Program-made: the position numbers and the translations under genes
In this document: positions 38,413 through 50,100 of the stretch, one piece after another
Layout: each line of letters starts with the position of its first letter
How positions within the stretch are numbered: the stretch's first letter is position 1
The notes under the pieces: model-generated
Told to the model about the DNA's origin: nothing
The model's database searches: none
Seen by the model: the letters and a program-made list of their open reading frames with translations, nothing else
DNA from: Lenzites betulinus
Lineage: Eukaryota > Basidiomycota > Agaricomycetes > Polyporales > Polyporaceae
Length of the DNA stretch: 64,000 bases
Direction of reading: 5' to 3'
NCBI GenBank assembly: GCA_022264855.1
Contig: JABYQU010000037.1
Coordinates: 62,001 to 126,000 of the forward strand

Positions 38413-40884
38413 CACCTACTGTTGTAACAATGATGCATCACATCCCGTACGCGCCCAGGACGCGTTATGCACCACAGGCCGTACGTTAGCGCCTTAAATA
38501 AGCGCCCATCTGAGTTACAATATAACCTTCCCAATAAGGCAGCTGACCCCGGCAAGCCTAACAGGCCCTATTATCACTACTGATAACAGGCGCTTTTTGG
38601 TGCACCTTCCCAAAATGGTAAGTACTGATATCTCTTATCTCCTCAGCGCTTGTTTGATCATATCTGTGTATCTATCTAATCTGTAGGGCGCTTTTTTGGC
38701 CATTTCCGGCCTCCTCCTCCTCGGCTAATGGGACCTTAGGTATGCCCCTCCTCCCTTGCTCTATCTTGCTCATTTCTCATCCGTTTCGCTTCGTTCTTTT
38801 TGCATTAGGTGGCGTTTTCCAATGCGATCAAAACGCGCTACTTTTCGCGCCGTATAGTGAGCTACAAAAAGTTTCGAAAAAACGCGGAAATTGGGCGCTT
38901 CCTGGACAAATTGGCCTACCGCAGGACCAGTTTGCGTCGCACCGCAGTCGCGCTGGGCTCGTTCGAAAGCGATTATCCGTCGCTTTCGAACGAGCCTAGC
39001 GCGACACGAATCGAACGAGAACTCGCGGAGATGTTGTCCTGCCAATGGGCAGGAGGACATCCTGCAATATCTTCACCAGTTCTCACTCGTTTCCCTTCGT
39101 GTTTCTTCACTATTGTACCCACTGATGTCTTTGAAATAGGTGTACAATTCGTTCCGTGTAAAAACGAGGTCAAATTGCCCCAGGAGGCGTCCAGTGCTCG
39201 TTCACTGGGCGCCTCCACAAGCGATTGCCTTGCGAGCTTTGCCCCGAGCGCGGCGCAAAGTACACCGTTGGAAAGCGGTGTGCAGCCGCTTTCCGGCGAT
39301 GTACTTTGCGTCGCAGTACGAGCATTGGCTGTCTCAGTACGCTATTTTTACTAGGCCGTCCTTTCTTCGCTTATTACACTCTCAATAATGCTTCAATGCG
39401 CGCGAAAACTGGTACATACGTGTCGTCCATATATACGAATATGTGTACCAATTTACAAGGGAAACGGACGTCTTATGCTATAGTTACTTGTATTATACCC
39501 TCAGGAGGGCAAATAGGCGCCCGTGGAGCGTCTTAAGACGATGTGGGCGGCTATGGGCCGTTTTGCAGCCACAGCATGCCAAAACTTGAAGCACTGCAAG
39601 CCTCTAACTATAGCTATGCCTCTAATACATATCTCAGCCATTACTCATCCTATCAGTATGATATTAGGCTTGTTACAAAGCTATAGACTGTGCCAATCTA
39701 CCTGTATACATCTGGTAATATATATATTTGTACAAACTGTCTAAATAGTAAAATATGGGCGACATTTTGCTGTTTCAGGGGTTTCAAGCAGTATCTAAGC
39801 ACTGTATTATGTTCTATATACTGTACAGACCCTGAAACACCCTCAGGGGGGTCTAATACACTGTATAAGCATGGTCTGTGGGGATGTAATACTCCACTCC
39901 CTGCTGTGGAGGAAGTGGAGAGTAAGTCTAAATGTGAGGAGAGGGCAGGGGGAGAACATCAACTTGTAACACACAGGGTGGTCGCCTTGCCACGCAAAAA
40001 ATACTGTCGGAAAGCTGCGTTCAGCCGCTTTCCGACGGCATGTTTTGCGCGGAAATCGGACGCGAACTGGTGGAGGTATTGCCCAAGGAAGCGCCCAGTA
40101 GGTGAACACTGGACACTTCCCTGGGCAACCACATGTTCGTTTCGCGCAAAACGAAAGGTATATCTAGTTAGAAATAGTTAGCAGGTATAATCGTCAGCAA
40201 ACACCAAGCAAAACGAACCAGAGCTGAGGGAGATATCGCAAGATGTCCTCCTGCCCATTGGCAGGAGGACATCTCGACGGGTTCTGGTCCGATTCGTGTC
40301 GCGCTAGGCTCGTTAGAAAGCGATTGATAGTCGCTTTCTAACGCGCCCAACGCAACCGCGGTGCGACGCAAACCCATCCCACAGTGGGCCGATTTGTTTC
40401 TGAAGCGCCCAATTTGAACGTTTTTTTGAAACTTTTTGTAGCTCACTATACGGCGCGAAAAGTAGCGCGTTTTGATCGCATTGGAAAACGCCACCTAATG
40501 CAAAAACAACGAGGTGAAACGGGTAAGAAATGAGCGGGCTAGAGCAAGGGAGGGGGAGCATACCTAAGGTCCCATTAGCCGAGGAGGCCGGAAATGGCCA
40601 AAAAAGCGCCCTACAGATTAGATAGATACACAGATATGATCAAACAAGCGCTGAGGAGATAAGAGATATCAGTACTTACCATTTTGGGAAGGTGCACCAA
40701 AAAGCGCCTGTTATCAGTAGTGATAATAGGGCCTGTTAGGCTTGCCGGGGTCAGCTGCCTTATTGGGAAGGTTATATTGTAACTCAGATGGGCGCTTATT
40801 TAAGGCGCTAACGTACGGCCTGTGGTGCATAACGCGTCCTGGGCGCGTACGGGATGTGATGCATCATTGTTACAACAGCTGCTG
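38413..40884. mobile_element. Palindromic fold-back element B1, 2,472 bp
   Basis: Ends CACCTACTGTTGTAAC and (reversed) CAGCAGCTGTTGTAAC pair apart from the outermost six bases. It is flanked by the 7-bp duplication TGTCGAC (38406-38412 and 40885-40891) inside antisense gene 1. The outer ~330 bp of the arms are nearly identical, while the inner parts have diverged to perhaps 80-85%. Several short hairpins recur in matching places in both arms (for example 38957-38995 and 40311-40343). No coding potential is convincing. Confidence 0.5.
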
Positions 40885-42344
40885 TGTCGACGGGGGGCTC
40901 TACCGGTTCCGCGTCGCTGGCTTCTTCTTCGGCGGATTGGGCGGGACCCTGGTCGGAGTCTTCGCCGCCCCCAGATTCGGTATCGGACGGGATGGGGTCT
41001 TGCGGCGGGAGCGGGTAGGAGGGCGGGCGACCCAGTTCTTGCGTGAGCTCCTTGATGACCCAGGGCGGAATGAGGTGCTTGGAACCGCGGACGTGGCAGA
41101 CGTCGAAGACCTCGCGGGCGATAGGCGGGGCCGCTACGCGAAGTGAGAAGTCAGCGTCCGAAGCACGAGAGAGCGCGGAGAAGAAAAGAGAGGGGTGTAC
41201 CGTACGAATAGCCCTTCGAGCGGTACCAGTCCGCATACCCCCGGCCCTGGATGGCGGCCATCTTGCCGGTAGCCTTGACGGGGTTGACCAGGTGGCAGGA
41301 CTGGCGGCCGTACCAGCAACGGTCACAACGGTCCAACCCCTCGCGCATGATGCAGCGCATTTCGCTGCCGTCAGGCTCATGGCCCCGGCAACCCGTGCAC
41401 TGTGAGAAGGGGGGGGGTGGCCAGAAGGACCATCAGCCGTACGAGCGAAGAACGAGGCCGAAGGGAACTTACGCGTTTCATGCGGTCGTTCGGCAGCCAC
41501 GCCTTGCGCGGGTAGACAGGCGGGGAGAGCTGGGGAAGTCCGGTACGGCGCTTCCGCGGCGCAGGAGCCTCGATCCGGACGGCCTTCTTCTTCTGCGAGC
41601 AGCGGTATCCCGCCTTTTTCTCCACGGGGGCGAGCTTGGAGGTCGATGCGCGCGTGGGGATCGACACGATAGGGTCGTCGGTCTCGGACGCAGAGGCAGC
41701 CGGGGGATCCTCCTGCGGCGGCGCCCTACCCTTACCTTTCTCGCGTTTCGGCTGTTTCGCCGGAGGGGCCGTGGGCTCGGGAGAAGTAGAGGGGCGCGGA
41801 CACTTTCTGGAGGCGGCGCCGGCGGTAGAGGGGCTGCGCGCACGGAGGCGTACGGAGGAGCGGACGGGGACAGGCGCAGGCGATGAAGAGGCAGGGGGCG
41901 GCGCTGAGGCAGCTGGCGTAGCTCGCGCGGAAACGGCAGGCTCCGTAGGCGGCGCACCAGTTGCGCGAGCCCACGCGCGGACGAAGAGAGGGTGGACCCA
42001 GGGGTAGCCGTCGGGGTGCTCTGCCGGCGGATCTCCCATGCCCGTCGCGAAGTCCGCGAAGTGGTTGTAGAGATCGTCGGCGAAGCGGCGGACAGTGCCT
42101 GGCCGTTCGGTCAGGCGCACGAGCTCGTCCTGGGAGGGGAGGCGTCAGTGATCACGAGACCCGCGAGATAAGACAGGGGGGGGGTACACACCAGTTGGGC
42201 CAAAGCCCCGCGCGCCCTCTCCTCGACATCCTCGTCGGCGGCCTCAGGCAGGATGGCGATGCTGAGCTCCTCTTCGAGCGTGTGGCGCGACAGTTCGCGG
42301 CGTTGGTCGTTCGACATCACGGGGGTGGCAGCGGCAGACGACAT

Positions 42345-42981
42345 AGCTAGAAGAGCTGTAGAGGGGACAGAGGCAAGGAGCGAGACAGGACCGCGAGGGG
42401 GAGGAAGGGGAAGGCGGCACTCTTTAGAGGATTGCCCCGGAGCCTTGGACATCAGCGGAAGACGCGATCAAGTCCGCTCAGGGCCGCGGAAGCAGACTGG
42501 CAAGTCTGCGCGCCGGCGCTATGGTTCGCGAGGCCACGAGGCAACAGCCGGACTCAGCCGAGCAATTCGCGCAGTCGGATCTCTCCTTTGGGGATACGCG
42601 AGGGAGGTTAGAGGAAGCATACGCGGACTGGTGGGGCGAACTGCCAGACAATGCGGCGGAGGCGCAGCGGCGCGCCCCTGCGAGGTTCACGCCCCGAGGC
42701 TCTACGGCGATACACGCGGCAGGCGCTGGCCGAACACGAGGACTTAGGGCCGCGAAGTAAACGCACGGCGTAACCGTACTCGGTCAAATGAGCGGGACGC
42801 CTCGAACGCACGCGCGTCGCGTCAGTCACGATCGGCTGCTACGGTGTGCGCCTACGGTGCAGACGGCGAGGTCTTGCGGCAAGAGGTTGGGAGTACTAGG
42901 CCAGAATACACGCAGCGCAAAGCCCTTTGCCCTCCTGCAAACTCCTACGGAGTCATTGCCGACAGAGCGGCTGTGCGGAAC
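42345..42981. other. Spacer between antisense genes 1 and 2
   Basis: It would hold the promoter of antisense gene 1. A small + strand open frame (42521-42760, 79 codons, helical and acidic) is of plausible composition but has no other support. Confidence 0.5.
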
Positions 42982-43825
42982 CTACGGGAAGACATCGTCT
43001 ACATAGGATCCCACGGAAGAGCTTTCGAGGGCGCGCACGGCCGTAGGCGGCGTCGACAGGCCCGGGAGGCCAATGTATTCCTCAATACTCTCTTGCACTC
43101 TGCGGGCCACCTCGATAGCCCCCTGGTTCGCGGCATGGCCGTCCTGGAGTTCGCGTACACGCGTAAGCAGAGTCCTCGCGGCGAGTAGTAGCGGCACCGT
43201 TCGGGATGCGCGGGAAGCTGGCGCGAGGGTACCGAGGAGGCTGATAAGGCTAACGCGACAGGTCTCAAGACGGAGCCATTCGGTCTGGAGCTCGTGTTCC
43301 TGTGCAAATAGAAGGCTGTCGAGGACGAAGCGGCGAAGGCGCCATTGGAAGTCTGCGGAGACCGCCCGGGCACCGAGGGCGCTTTCCCCGCAGTCACAGA
43401 GGGCATCGAGCGCAGAGGAGGCAGGAGCTATCGCCTGGGCTCGAGCCTGCGGTCGCCGGTCAGCCAGTGGCGGGTGGCGGCGCACTCGGGAGGAAGACAC
43501 GCACCCAGGTAGCCTGAAAGCGACTTAGGGCTTCCTCCCACCGCGCAGACTGATCGCAACCAGCGTCCCGAAGAGTCTCCAGCGCGAGGACGGCCGTTAG
43601 CACTTCGCGGATCGCGGCCGTCTCCGCGCGATAGCATAAGGCGCCGATTTCGCGTTCTAAGGAGGGAAGGGTGCGAGAGGACATGCTTCGCGGTCGAAAG
43701 GCTGCGGATGCCGGTCCCTCCTCAATCAGCGCCATCTCTCTCTTATAGCCCTGCAGGCGCGCGCCCATCAGGTCTACGATCGGTCGATAGAAGGTGTTTG
43801 AGGAGTACAGGGACCTATCTACCAA
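42982..43825 (-). CDS. Antisense gene 2 of the retrotransposon, 261 aa
   Basis: Two exons (43505-43825 and 42982-43446) joined by a 58-bp GTGCGT..GCAG intron give 261 residues in one open frame. The protein is almost wholly helical, rich in Leu, Arg, Ala and Glu, with stretches such as FQWRLRRFVLDSLLFAQEHE, and looks like a coiled-coil or helical-bundle protein. No domain is recognised. It is the only one of the three antisense genes with no insertion. It lies between antisense genes 1 and 3, all in the same direction, and starts 76 bp after the stop of gene 3. Confidence 0.5.
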
Positions 43826-43900
43826 GCGGACTACCTTCCCTTCGCCGTCTCATCTGTCGCGCCGACCTCTAGTGCGGAAGACGCTCCCCTTCGCGTAGTC

Positions 43901-46900
43901 TCATTCATCCTCGGCCATCGCGTTGTCGTAGATGGCGAGGTCAGGCATCCCGTACCACATATGCTCGTCGGGGGGCGCGACAAGGCTGATCGGGAGGGAC
44001 TGCAGATCCTTATCGGCCGCGACCGCTGCGTTCAAGGCGGCAAGCTCACGTCGGGAGTCGCGAATAAGGCGATCGACGCCCGCGGAAGCCTCTTCCAACA
44101 GCAGCTGTTGTAACAATGATGCATCACATCCCGTACGCGCCCAGGACGCGTTATGCACCACAGGCCGTACGTTAGCGCCTTAAATAAGCGCCCATCTGAG
44201 TTACAATATAACCTTCCCAATAAGGCAGCTGACCCCGGCAAGCCTAACAGGCCCTATTATCACTACTGATAACAGGCGCTTTTTGGTGCACCTTCCCAAA
44301 ATGGTAAGTACTGATATCTCTTATCTCCTCAGCGCTTGTTTGATCATATCTGTGTATCTATCTAATCTGTAGGGCGCTTTTTTGGCCATTTCCGGCCTCC
44401 TCGGCTAATGGGACCCTAGGTATGCTCCCCCTCCCTTGCTCTAGCCCGCTCATTTCTTACCCGTTTCACCTCGTTGTTTTTGCATTAGGTGGCGTTTTCC
44501 AATGCGATCAAAACGCGCTACTTTTCGCGCCGTATAGTGAGCTACAAAAAGTTTCAAAAAAACGTTCAAATTGGGCGCTTCAGAAACAAATCGGCCCACT
44601 GTGGGATGGGTTTGCGTCGCACCGCGGTTGCGTTGGGCGCGTTAGAAAGCGACTATCAATCGCTTTCTAACGAGCCTAGCGCGACACGAATCGGACCAGA
44701 ACCCGTCGAGATGTCCTCCTGCCAATGGGCAGGAGGACATCTTGCGATATCTCCCTCAGCTCTGGTTCGTTTTGCTTGGTGTTTGCTGACGATTATACCT
44801 GCTAACTATTTCTAACTAGATATACCTTTCGTTTTGCGCGAAACGAACATGTGGTTGCCCAGGGAAGCGTCCAGTGTTCACCTACTGGGCGCTTCCTTGG
44901 GCAATACCTCCACCAGTTCGCGTCCGATTTCCGCGCAAAACATGCCGTCGGAAAGCGGCTGAACGCAGCTTTCCGACAGTATTTTTTGCGTGGCAAGGCG
45001 ACCACCCTGTGTGTTACAAGTTGATGTTCTCCCCCTGCCCTCTCCTCACATTTAGACTTACTCTCCACTTCCTCCACAGCAGGGAGTGGAGTATTACATC
45101 CCCACAGACCATGCTTATACAGTGTATTAGACCCCCCTGAGGGTGTTTCAGGGTCTGTACAGTATATAGAACATAATACAGTGCTTAGATACTGCTTGAA
45201 ACCCCTGAAACAGCAAAATGTCGCCCATATTTTACTATTTAGACAGTTTGTACAAATATATATATTACCAGATGTATACAGGTAGATTGGCACAGTCTAT
45301 AGCTTTGTAACAAGCCTAATATCATACTGATAGGATGAGTAATGGCTGAGATATGTATTAGAGGCATAGCTATAGTTAGAGGCTTGCAGTGCTTCAAGTT
45401 TTGGCATGCTGTGGCTGCAAAACGGCCCATAGCCGCCCACATCGTCTTAAGACGCTCCACGGGCGCCTATTTGCCCTCCTGAGGGTATAATACAAGTAAC
45501 TATAGCATAAGACGTCCGTTTCCCTTGTAAATTGGTACACATATTCGTATATATGGACGACACGTATGTACCAGTTTTCGCGCGCATTGAAGCATTATTG
45601 AGAGTGTAATAAGCGAAGAAAGGACGGCCTAGTAAAAATAGCGTACTGAGACAGCCAATGCTCGTACTGCGACGCAAAGTACATCGCCGGAAAGCGGCTG
45701 CACACCGCTTTCCAACGGTGTACTTTGCGCCGCGCTCGGGGCAAAGCTCGCAAGGCAATCGCTTGTGGAGGCGCCCAGTGAACGAGCACTGGACGCCTCC
45801 TGGGGCAATTTGACCTCGTTTTTACACGGAACGAATTGTACACCTATTTCAAAGACATCAGTGGGTACAATAGTGAAGAAACACGAAGGGAAACGAGTGA
45901 GAACTGGTGAAGATATTGCAGGATGTCCTCCTGCCCATTGGCAGGACAACATCTCCGCGAGTTCTCGTTCGATTCGTGTCGCGCTAGGCTCGTTCGAAAG
46001 CGACGGATAATCGCTTTCGAACGAGCCCAGCGCGACTGCGGTGCGACGCAAACTGGTCCTGCGGTAGGCCAATTTGTCCAGGAAGCGCCCAATTTCCGCG
46101 TTTTTTCGAAACTTTTTGTAGCTCACTATACGGCGCGAAAAGTAGCGCGTTTTGATCGCATTGGAAAACGCCACCTAATGCAAAAAGAACGAAGCGAAAC
46201 GGATGAGAAATGAGCAAGATAGAGCAAGGGAGGAGGGGCATACCTAAGGTCCCATTAGCCGAGGAGGAGGAGGCCGGAAATGGCCAAAAAAGCGCCCTAC
46301 AGATTAGATAGATACACAGATATGATCAAACAAGCGCTGAGGAGATAAGAGATATCAGTACTTACCATTTTGGGAAGGTGCACCAAAAAGCGCCTGTTAT
46401 CAGTAGTGATAATAGGGCCTGTTAGGCTTGCCGGGGTCAGCTGCCTTATTGGGAAGGTTATATTGTAACTCAGATGGGCGCTTATTTAAGGCGCTAACGT
46501 ACGGCCTGTGGTGCATAACGCGTCCTGGGCGCGTACGGGATGTGATGCATCATTGTTACAACAGTAGGTGCTTCCAATTGCGAGAGGAGCAACACTTGGG
46601 TCGGCCCTGCGCGCGTCAGCACGTAACGGGTGGCCTCCGCGCGCGCACGAAGGACATCGAGGCGGTACTGCGCGGCCTGCACCAGGTGTTCCTCGTGTTC
46701 GCGTTTCATCGCGAATAGACGGCGGTGGAAGTACGGGAGTAGAGTCGGGTCCGCGTCCTCGGAGTCCAAGAGGCGGGCGACACGGAGGATGAGCGGCGGA
46801 AGGAGCTCGTCGCCTTTGGCGACGATGACGCAGGCCTCCTTCAGCCATGAACCGTCAGGACAGACTCTAACGACACCACGATGGCACTCACCACGGCGAA

Positions 46901-47068
46901 AACAGTCTCTTTGAGCGCGTCACGCCAATCCTGGAGGTTATAGGCCCCGCTCTCCTTCATCACTTCGAGGTTCGCCGTTTTTCCCTCGAGCTGGCGAATT
47001 GCCAAACGGCGGGTCTCCGCGCGAAGCGCGTTCAAAGCGAGTTCAACGTCGGCAAGGTAGTGGAGCAT
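43901..47068 (-). CDS. Antisense gene 3 of the retrotransposon, 211 codons, split by palindrome B2
   Basis: Exon 1 is 46892-47068 and a 53-bp GTGAGT intron follows. Exon 2 (from 46838) runs into palindrome B2 at 46570 and resumes at 44091 in the same frame, ending at 43901. Without B2 and one target copy the coding length is 636 bases, an exact multiple of three. The protein is helical throughout (LADVELALNALRAETRRLAI; HRRLFAMKREHEEHLVQAAQ), likely coiled coil, with no named domain. The start codon is only 125 bp from the 3' LTR, so an antisense promoter in the LTR is likely. B2 now prevents a full product. Confidence 0.5.
44099..46570. mobile_element. Palindromic fold-back element B2, 2,472 bp
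   Basis: This is a near-identical copy of B1 of the same length but in the opposite orientation. It is flanked by the 7-bp duplication CTTCCAA (44092-44098 and 46571-46577) inside antisense gene 3. The two copies differ at only occasional bases (for example near 44870 compared with 40110), so both are recent. Confidence 0.5.
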
Positions 47069-47181
47069 GGTGTACGAGGTCAGGGTGGGGCCACAGACGA
47101 GGGCTACCCGCGGAGACTTTATATCGCCGGCAAGGATCGCGGATCGCAGCGAAGTCGACCAGGGACGGTCGAGATTTCAGT

Positions 47182-47192
47182 GGGGGGGGAGG
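47182..47192 (+). promoter_or_regulatory. Polypurine tract of the retrotransposon
   Basis: An all-purine run of G with one A lies directly before the 3' LTR, as needed to prime plus-strand DNA. The preceding bases (GACGGTCGAGATTTCAGTG) resemble sequence near 34351-34369 in pol. Confidence 0.5.
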
Positions 47193-50100
47193 TGATACGC
47201 CCCGCGCCGAGCCAACGCCTGCGACCTGTTCTTTTCGCGGTTTCCGCAAGTCCGAGGGCTCCGGCGTGCGGAGGGCTCATCGCAGCATAGGGGCCTTGTC
47301 CGTGTGCGGACGGCTTATCGCGTGGTATCGCGAGGGCATGGGCCGGTCCGTCGGGGCGCGAGGGTACGTTCCGCGTTTACACGTTGGCGGTCGGCGCATC
47401 GCGGCCTCGATCCCCTTCGCGATGGACCTTCCGTAGAGACTTTCTGATGGTGTCGGACGTGCGGACACTCCCTGTAAATACCTACCACTTGTGGTTTCCC
47501 CCATTGTATTACAATAGCCCACCTACCTGGTGCAAGCTTTGTGTATTATGTGGTCACCTGTAGTTATTGTTAATCTGGCCCCCAGGTGTTGTATAAACTC
47601 ATTAATCATTGTTAATCTGTACAGTGTTGTTATTGATTGTTAAATAGAGCGCATTTATACAATGGACCCTAGGATTGTCAAATGATGTTAATCATTGTTA
47701 AAAGCTGCTTTGGATGTTGTTAATGGTTGTAAAATGCGCCCTGAGGTTGTTTAATATTGTTAAAGGCTGTTTGAGATGTTGTTAATGATTGTAAAATCAG
47801 TGCCTGCTTGTAGGTCCCTGTTTACCGCTTAATGGGCGCTTTTTTGACTTCCTAATAGGGTAGGCATACCAAATGACCGCATTTGGGCGCTTTTTTGGCT
47901 TCCAAATAGGGTAGGGGCCTACCACCACCCCCTGGGGGCTCCCTTTTGGCCCCCCTGGGCACATTATTGCCCCAATCTGTGCCCTATGTATATGTGGTGA
48001 TCATGATACATACTAGGGTGCTCTGTGGGGGCCAAACACCGACCAAAAGCAGTCAAAAATGTGAACCCAGGGCAGGGGTCAGCAGGTCCTGGTAGGTGCA
48101 TGCAGCATATAATTGGTTCCTCTGGGCCCATTACATTGATCAGTATATCATTTGAAAGCTATAGCTCAGGGCTTTCTGGGACAGCCATTTGCATAGCCCA
48201 CGGTGCTGTATTGATGAAGATATGGCCTTTCGCATTTTCGAAAAAAGCAGTCATTTTGTTTGCCCAATATCTCCTGATCCAGGGCACATATAAATTCACC
48301 CCATACATCGTTGGATTTGTATTTAGCAGACCTTTAAAACGAGCCTACTCTCAGGATATTCCATCCACATTTATTCTGCCCCTCCTCCTGCCTCCCTGCC
48401 AATAGATTGCCCTCCAGGGCCCTCAGTTCCTGATGGATTCCCCTGAAAGCTTATGCAGTGTGTACTTCCAGTATATTCAAACATATTTCTAGCTTGGCAT
48501 GATTTAAAATGGCCTACCCCTTACGTGCTCTCTTGCTGTACATTTGGTGCACTTCCAGCTTGTTTGCTCCATAATATTATATCCTGTACAGATATGGCCC
48601 TGCTCTCTTTTTCATGTTGTCTGTGTATTCTATGGCTACCCATTAATGCACTCAAAAGTGTTATCAGACATCCAGATCTCTTATAGGCTCCTTATCAGTA
48701 GCCCACAGAGTAGCCCAATCTGTCACGTTTTGGGAGCATATTATTTAGATCAGACAGCACAGCTGTACTGGCATAGTGTCCAGAATTACGTTGCACTAAA
48801 CATCATGAGATTTGGTGGAGAAGTGACGGAGGTATGGAGGGAACACCTCAAAACAGCCCTCTGATACAGTTGGTGAAGAATACATGAATGCACTGCTGTA
48901 AGCTGTGCTTCAACATGTAGACCACCATTGTGGATATCCTGCCCATACCTCCGTCACTTCTCCACCAAATCTCATGATGTTTAGTGCAACGTAATTCTGG
49001 ACACTATGCCAGTACAGCTGTGCTGTCTGATCTAAATAATATGCTCCCAAAACGTGACAGATTGGGCTACTCTGTGGGCTACTGATAAGGAGCCTATAAG
49101 AGATCTGGATGTCTGATAACACTTTTGAGTGCATTAATGGGTAGCCATAGAATACACAGACAACATGAAAAAGAGAGCAGGGCCATATCTGTACAGGATA
49201 TAATATTATGGAGCAAACAAGCTGGAAGTGCACCAAATGTACAGCAAGAGAGCACGTAAGGGGTAGGCCATTTTAAATCATGCCAAGCTAGAAATATGTT
49301 TGAATATACTGGAAGTACACACTGCATAAGCTTTCAGGGGAATCCATCAGGAACTGAGGGCCCTGGAGGGCAATCTATTGGCAGGGAGGCAGGAGGAGGG
49401 GCAGAATAAATGTGGATGGAATATCCTGAGAGTAGGCTCGTTTTAAAGGTCTGCTAAATACAAATCCAACGATGTATGGGGTGAATTTATATGTGCCCTG
49501 GATCAGGAGATATTGGGCAAACAAAATGACTGCTTTTTTCGAAAATGCGAAAGGCCATATCTTCATCAATACAGCACCGTGGGCTATGCAAATGGCTGTC
49601 CCAGAAAGCCCTGAGCTATAGCTTTCAAATGATATACTGATCAATGTAATGGGCCCAGAGGAACCAATTATATGCTGCATGCACCTACCAGGACCTGCTG
49701 ACCCCTGCCCTGGGTTCGCATTTTTGACTGCTTTTGGTCGGTGTTTGGCCCCCACAGAGCACCCTAGTATGTATCATGATCACCACATATACATAGGGCA
49801 CAGATTGGGGCAATAATGTGCCCAGGGGGGCCAAAAGGGAGCCCCCAGGGGGTGGTGGTAGGCCCCTACCCTATTTGGAAGCCAAAAAAGCGCCCAAATG
49901 CGGTCATTTGGTATGCCTACCCTATTAGGAAGTCAAAAAAGCGCCCATTAAGCGGTAAACAGGGACCTACAAGCAGGCACTGATTTTACAATCATTAACA
50001 ACATCTCAAACAGCCTTTAACAATATTAAACAACCTCAGGGCGCATTTTACAACCATTAACAACATCCAAAGCAGCTTTTAACAATGATTAACATCATTT

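Larger units (their letters stand above)
36440..42344 (-). pseudogene. Antisense gene 1 of the retrotransposon: cysteine-cluster protein, ~677 codons
   Basis: Spliced parts on the minus strand: 42192-42344, 41473-42129, 41201-41399, 40885-41133, then palindrome B1, then about 38219-38405, then palindrome C, then about 36963-37091, and 36440-36898. The GT..AG introns are 62-73 bp. After an N-terminal helical part (NDQRRELSRHTLEEELSIAI, ADDLYNHFADFATG) and a Ser/Pro-rich linker, exon 3 carries a cysteine array C-x2-C, C, C-x2-C, C (CTGCRG, MRCIM, RCDRCWYGRQSC), like zinc-binding nucleic-acid modules. The end is coiled-coil-like with repeats of LERGS. Beyond the two insertions, an in-frame TGA (36966-36968) precedes a good splice donor and looks like a CGA mutated to TGA. 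I do not recognise the family. B1 and C break the gene. Confidence 0.5.

Noticed and set aside
42521..42760. Sense-strand small gene between antisense genes 1 and 2
   Set aside because: Composition is plausible (acidic, helical) but there is no splice, promoter or family evidence.
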